Source: Gammaproteobacteria bacterium
Lineage (GTDB): Bacteria > Pseudomonadota > Gammaproteobacteria > GRL18
DNA length: 9,167 nt
Reading direction: 5' to 3'
Assembly (NCBI GenBank): GCA_023144715.1
Contig: JAGLFC010000034.1
Span: 1 to 9,167, forward strand
Below, piece by piece: positions 5,968-9,167 of this stretch. Position 1 is the stretch's first letter; every line of letters starts with the position of its first letter. The position numbers and the translations under genes are program-made. The notes under the pieces are model-generated. The model made no database searches and was not told where the DNA came from. It was given only the letters and a program-made list of their open reading frames with translations.

Positions 5968-6873
5968 TTACTTACCACCACCAAACTTATAAACATAAAC
6001 TGCCATTTTCTTAATATCAGCTTCTGACATATTATCACTAAATTGAGGCATTTCAGCCATTCTAGTTTTGTCATCACCCGGTGCATTCACACCATGGGCA
6101 ATCGTTCGTTTAGCACTGGCAAACTTATCTTCTTCATCAAAACGCCAAATACCATCCGTCAAGTTAGCAGAGCCTAGAGCAGCCATACCTTTTGCATCCA
6201 TACCATGACAGGCAAAACAGGCTTTTGATTGAAATAAAGATTTACCTTTGACATCATCGGTTTTTCCTTCACTTAAACCCACAACATAATGGGCTAATGT
6301 GTCAATTTCAGCTTCTGATAAAGTCGCCACGTGAGACGTCATCATGCCCTTCTTACCTGTGCTAATGGTTGCCTGAATTTGCTCAATCGTACCACCATAT
6401 AACCAATCATCATCAGCCAGTACGGGATAACCTGGATTACCCGCACCCCCTGTTGCATGACACGCTGAACAATTATCACCAAAGAGTACCTTACCTGAGT
6501 GTTCTACATAAGTAGACAGTGCTTCATCCGCAAGAATTTCTTTAGCAGACATAACGGCAATTTTATCTTCATAAGGTTTACGTACGGCTTCAACTTCTGC
6601 TAACGCTTTATTGTATTCCTTAATCGCAGTCCAACCTGTGACACCTTTGGTAATACCACCTGTGATGATACCATCTTCAGTTTGCTCGACCTTGTTATAA
6701 TCATCAAACATGGGAATGGATGGATAGATTACAATATAGCCAATAATAAATGCAATACTGGCATACCAACCCATCATCCACCAATTGGGTGGTGGATTAG
6801 CAAGTTCTCTCAGATTATCATCCCAAATATGCCCAGTATTGCCTTCATCTGGAAAAGGATTATGTTCCGACAT
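5968..6873 (-). CDS. ccoP: cbb3-type cytochrome c oxidase di-haem subunit III CcoP
   Basis: Membrane-anchored di-haem cytochrome c that accepts electrons from soluble or membrane c-type cytochromes and passes them to CcoO. The 301-residue product has the N-terminal signature HIWDDNLRELANPPPNWW (15-32), the CcoP/FixP N-terminal domain, with a transmembrane helix at about 33-52. A linker follows, then two tandem cytochrome c domains with CSACH at 135-139 and CFACH at 219-223. Downstream Met residues (for example MMTSH about 177-181, and MPQF about 275-278) are candidate sixth ligands. The ATG overlaps the ccoQ stop by one base, and GGAG sits 8 nt upstream. Length and domain order are normal for the family. 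The stop is followed by a 30-bp inverted repeat and the small ORF. Confidence 0.98.
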   Translation of the reverse strand: MSEHNPFPDEGNTGHIWDDNLRELANPPPNWWMMGWYASIAFIIGYIVIYPSIPMFDDYNKVEQTEDGIITGGITKGVTGWTAIKEYNKALAEVEAVRKPYEDKIAVMSAKEILADEALSTYVEHSGKVLFGDNCSACHATGGAGNPGYPVLADDDWLYGGTIEQIQATISTGKKGMMTSHVATLSEAEIDTLAHYVVGLSEGKTDDVKGKSLFQSKACFACHGMDAKGMAALGSANLTDGIWRFDEEDKFASAKRTIAHGVNAPGDDKTRMAEMPQFSDNMSEADIKKMAVYVYKFGGGK

Positions 6874-7094
6874 TATTTTTTCTCCGTAGTTGTGGGTTCT
6901 TCACCATCAAATAACATAAATTTTTGTTGTTCTAATTCATCTTTATTTTTTGGGCGAAAAACGTAGAAGTAAGCAACAACCATCAAGACAAAAGTGACCA
7001 CGGTAATGATCAGTCCTGCCCAGTCGTGTGATGTCATTGCACTCCAGTCAGTATAGAAATATCCGCTTGCTTGCTCAGATGAGCCATTACTCAC
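6873..7094 (-). CDS. ccoQ: cbb3-type cytochrome c oxidase small subunit CcoQ (FixQ)
   Basis: Small single-span membrane protein of the cbb3 oxidase. In other bacteria CcoQ stabilises the complex, notably the association of CcoP with CcoNO, and is not catalytic. The 73-residue product has a polar N-terminus, one transmembrane helix at about 26-46 and the characteristic cytoplasmic FRPKNKDELEQQ segment at 47-58, followed by an acidic/Thr-rich tail. It starts with GTG in a GTGAGTAA overlap with the ccoO stop, which suggests translational coupling; an AAGGAG 9 nt upstream supports this start. Its stop shares one base with the ccoP ATG (TAATG). It is slightly longer than the usual 50-60 residues, because of the N-terminal 20 residues. 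The assignment rests on the motif and on its position between ccoO and ccoP. Confidence 0.93.
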   Translation of the reverse strand: MSNGSSEQASGYFYTDWSAMTSHDWAGLIITVVTFVLMVVAYFYVFRPKNKDELEQQKFMLFDGEEPTTTEKK

Positions 7095-7818
7095 GGTATG
7101 TCACTCCTTCTTGGAATTTAATCATTGTTCCTAACACTTGCAAATAAGCCACCATTGCATCCATTTCAGTTTTACCTGTAATGGCACTGGCAGTTTCAAT
7201 ATCTGCGTCTGTATAGGGAACCCCTACTGTTCTTAAACCACGCATGTGGGCTTTAATCTCTTCGCCATCAACGGTATTTTCCATTAACCATGGATAATTA
7301 GGCATAACAGATTCAGGCACAACAGAACGAGGTGCAATCATGTGGGCTATATGCCATTCATCTGAATATTTACCACCTAAACGCGCAATATCAGGTCCTG
7401 TACGTTTTGAACCCCATTGCATTGGGTGATCATACATGGACTCAGAAGCCAATGAATAGTGACCATAACGTTCTTTTTCATCACGGAAAGGACGGATCAT
7501 TTGTGAATGACACAAATAACACCCTTCACGCTGATAAATATCACGACCCGCTAATTCAAGTGGTTTGAGTGGACGTACACCGTCCCCTTCTTTCCACTCT
7601 TCTAGTGTCTTTTGATTAGGAGCTTCACCTCTATCCCAAACCACACCAGGAATATTTTTAGCAGGCATTGCACTATCGAGATAGAATAAAGGTACAATTT
7701 CGACTAAACCTGCCACGGAAACCGTAAGAAAGGTTAAAAAAGCCAATAGCCAAACATTACGTTCCGCTCTGTCCTGTAAACCAGTTGGTTGTGTGTTTTC
7801 TGTATTATTTTCCGACAT
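7087..7818 (-). CDS. ccoO: cbb3-type cytochrome c oxidase mono-haem subunit II CcoO
   Basis: Membrane-anchored mono-haem cytochrome c that passes electrons from CcoP to the haem b centre of CcoN. The 243-residue product begins MSENNTENTQ. It has one N-terminal membrane anchor (about residues 22-45, ending in the family motif GLVEIVPLF) and a periplasmic cytochrome domain with haem-binding CYLCH at 100-104, followed by the diagnostic SQMIRPFR. Further family blocks are YGHYS, GSKRTGPD and YSDEWH, and Met172 (SVMPNYPW) is the likely axial ligand. The C-terminal KTEMDAMVAYLQVLGT block is typical. The protein is about 40 residues longer than the roughly 200-residue Pseudomonas form. The extra length is in the N-terminus and in a charged Pro/Trp-containing stretch at about 50-85, between anchor and cytochrome domain. 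It starts 14 nt after the ccoN stop and overlaps ccoQ by 8 bp. Confidence 0.98.
   Translation of the reverse strand: MSENNTENTQPTGLQDRAERNVWLLAFLTFLTVSVAGLVEIVPLFYLDSAMPAKNIPGVVWDRGEAPNQKTLEEWKEGDGVRPLKPLELAGRDIYQREGCYLCHSQMIRPFRDEKERYGHYSLASESMYDHPMQWGSKRTGPDIARLGGKYSDEWHIAHMIAPRSVVPESVMPNYPWLMENTVDGEEIKAHMRGLRTVGVPYTDADIETASAITGKTEMDAMVAYLQVLGTMIKFQEGVTYRE
7104..7109 (-). promoter_or_regulatory. ribosome binding site of ccoQ
   Basis: AAGGAG lies inside the ccoO 3' end, 9 nt before the GTG at 7094. It supports the GTG start over the internal ATG at codon 20. Confidence 0.75.
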
Positions 7819-7826
7819 AATCAAAT

Positions 7827-7832
7827 CCTCCT
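7827..7832 (-). promoter_or_regulatory. ribosome binding site of ccoO
   Basis: AGGAGG lies directly after the ccoN TAA stop and 8 nt before the ATG at 7818. An in-frame TTG at 7824 is only 2 nt from this site, too close to be used, so the ATG is the start. Confidence 0.85.
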
Positions 7833-9167
7833 TTACGCCGTTACAGCAGCAATTTTTGCCGCTTTAACTGAACCCTGACTTTTTGCTTTCAGAACAGTCA
7901 TAATAATATTAAACAGCATAATAATTGCACCTAGTAGGAAGATACCGCCACCAATAGCACGCATTGCATAATAAGGATGCATTGCTTCCACACTTTCTGC
8001 AAAAGTATAAGCCAATGTTCCATATTCATCATAAGCACGCCACATAAGACCTTGCATGATTCCAGACACCCACATTGCTACGACATAAATAACAGTACCA
8101 ATGGTCGCTGTCCAGAAATGTAGATTAATTAAGGCTTGTGAATACATAGGTGTGTGGAAAATTCTTGGCATCATGTGATATAACGCACCAATACCCACCA
8201 TAGCAACCCAACCTAAAGCACCTGAGTGTACGTGACCAATAGTCCAATCTGTATAATGAGATAAAGCATTAACCGTCTTGATGGACATAATAGGTCCTTC
8301 AAAGGTAGACATTGCATAAAAAGCTAAAGACATAATTAAGAAACGTAATACATAGTCATTACGCAATTTATCCCAAGCACCAGATAAAGTCATCATACCA
8401 TTTACCGCACCACCCCATGAAGGAATAATCATCGCAATTGATACCGCTGCACCTAAAGAACCTGTCCAGTCTGGAAGTGCTGTATATTGAAGGTGGTGAG
8501 CACCTAGCCATACATAACCAAACATTAATGCCCAGAAGTGAATCACAGATAAACGATAAGAGAAGACAGGACGATTGGCCTGCTTTGGCACGAAGTAATA
8601 CATAATACCCAAGAAACCAGCCGTTAGATAGAACCCAACTGCATTATGTCCCCACCACCATTGAATCATAGCATCCTGAACGCCTGCATAAGCAGAATAT
8701 GATTTGAATGCACTCACTGGAATAGCAGCACTATTAACCACGTGAAGCAGAGTGATCATAATCATCATACCCATAAAGAACCAGTTCGATACATAGATGT
8801 GTGATGTTTTACGATGTGCAATGGTCATCATGAAGTTAAACATAAAGGAGACCCAAACTACAGCAATCAATAAATCTAAAGGCCATTCTAATTCAGCATA
8901 TTCTTTAGACTGAGTTAATCCTAAAGGAAGCGTGATAACAGCACCCAGAATAACAATATTCCAACCAATAAAGGTGAACCATGCCATTTTGTCGCTCCAC
9001 AATCTCACACCACAGGTACGCTGTACAGTATAGAAAGCAGTTGCCATTAAGATACAGCCACCATACGCAAAAATAACGGCGTTGGTGTGTAGAGGTCTAA
9101 GACGACCAAATGATAAATAAGGACTGTCAAAGTTAAGTACCGGCCATGCCAATTCTGAGGCAATATA
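7833..9167 (-). CDS. ccoN: cbb3-type cytochrome c oxidase subunit I CcoN (5' end beyond window)
   Basis: Catalytic subunit of the cbb3 oxidase in the cytoplasmic membrane; it reduces O2 to water with electrons from CcoO/CcoP and pumps protons. The frame stays open to the window edge, giving 444 visible residues. An apparent start at 9152 is only an in-frame TTG: the codons before it read Tyr-Ile-Ala-Ser-Glu, so the true start lies outside. Counting the TTG codon as residue 1, all expected ligands are present: His22 (RPLHTN) and His309 for low-spin haem b, His307 for haem b3, and His169, His219 and His220 for CuB. Tyr213 (GYVWLGAHH) is the tyrosine expected to cross-link to His169, and Glu285 (STFEGP) is the conserved acid. 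From memory these correspond to Pseudomonas stutzeri numbering with a constant offset of 38, so the core has no net indel and about 33 N-terminal residues are missing. First visible gene of ccoNOQP. Function is certain. Confidence 0.98.
   Translation of the reverse strand, partial: YIASELAWPVLNFDSPYLSFGRLRPLHTNAVIFAYGGCILMATAFYTVQRTCGVRLWSDKMAWFTFIGWNIVILGAVITLPLGLTQSKEYAELEWPLDLLIAVVWVSFMFNFMMTIAHRKTSHIYVSNWFFMGMMIMITLLHVVNSAAIPVSAFKSYSAYAGVQDAMIQWWWGHNAVGFYLTAGFLGIMYYFVPKQANRPVFSYRLSVIHFWALMFGYVWLGAHHLQYTALPDWTGSLGAAVSIAMIIPSWGGAVNGMMTLSGAWDKLRNDYVLRFLIMSLAFYAMSTFEGPIMSIKTVNALSHYTDWTIGHVHSGALGWVAMVGIGALYHMMPRIFHTPMYSQALINLHFWTATIGTVIYVVAMWVSGIMQGLMWRAYDEYGTLAYTFAESVEAMHPYYAMRAIGGGIFLLGAIIMLFNIIMTVLKAKSQGSVKAAKIAAVTA

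Noticed and set aside
6682..6966. 94-residue plus-strand ORF
   Set aside because: Antisense to the ccoP/ccoQ junction, both of which are clearly coding on the minus strand.
7822..7824. TTG start for ccoO two codons upstream
   Set aside because: Only 2 nt from the AGGAGG; the ATG at 7818 has ideal spacing.
9150..9152. Start codon for ccoN at 9152
   Set aside because: The codon is TTG and the frame continues upstream to the window edge with family-like sequence; the conserved haem ligand positions imply about 38 further N-terminal residues.

Overview
The window is AT-rich (about 35-40% G+C by eye) and almost fully coding. All supported genes lie on the minus strand. It holds the cbb3-type cytochrome c oxidase locus of what looks like a gammaproteobacterium, in the order ccoN-ccoO-ccoQ-ccoP-(38-aa small ORF)-ccoG-ccoH-ccoI-ccoS, read from high to low coordinates. 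Behind it come a secreted Asn/Gly/Trp-rich protein gene and the first codons of one more gene.

Structural block (9167 to about 5713): ccoN (5' end outside the window), ccoO, ccoQ and ccoP are tightly packed, with 8-bp and 1-bp overlaps. They encode the catalytic haem-copper subunit, the mono-haem and di-haem membrane-anchored cytochromes c, and the small stabilising subunit. After ccoP comes a 30-bp inverted repeat, then an unannotated 38-codon single-span membrane ORF with a good ribosome binding site, then a strong intrinsic terminator at 5713-5742. The small ORF therefore appears to be the last gene of the oxidase transcript.

Assembly block (about 5700 to 700): ccoG (cupric reductase/ferredoxin-like), ccoH, ccoI (copper P1B-ATPase) and ccoS deliver copper to, and help mature, the oxidase. 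A candidate promoter in front of ccoG has a TATAAT box, no recognisable -35 box and a GTAAC-N4-GTTAC palindrome centred near -40. This is the geometry of a class II CRP/FNR-type activated promoter, and would fit oxygen- or redox-controlled expression.

Left end (1-700): a 150-aa exported low-complexity protein resembles sulfur-globule envelope proteins in composition. If that reading is right, the host is a microaerophilic sulfur oxidiser that uses the high-affinity cbb3 oxidase as terminal oxidase, but the assignment rests on composition only. It is followed by several inverted repeats and by the start of a further gene whose first codons are a 9-bp tandem repeat.

The oxidase system is well known. 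The least described items are the 38-aa membrane ORF, the palindromic ccoG promoter element and the Asn/Trp-rich exported protein.
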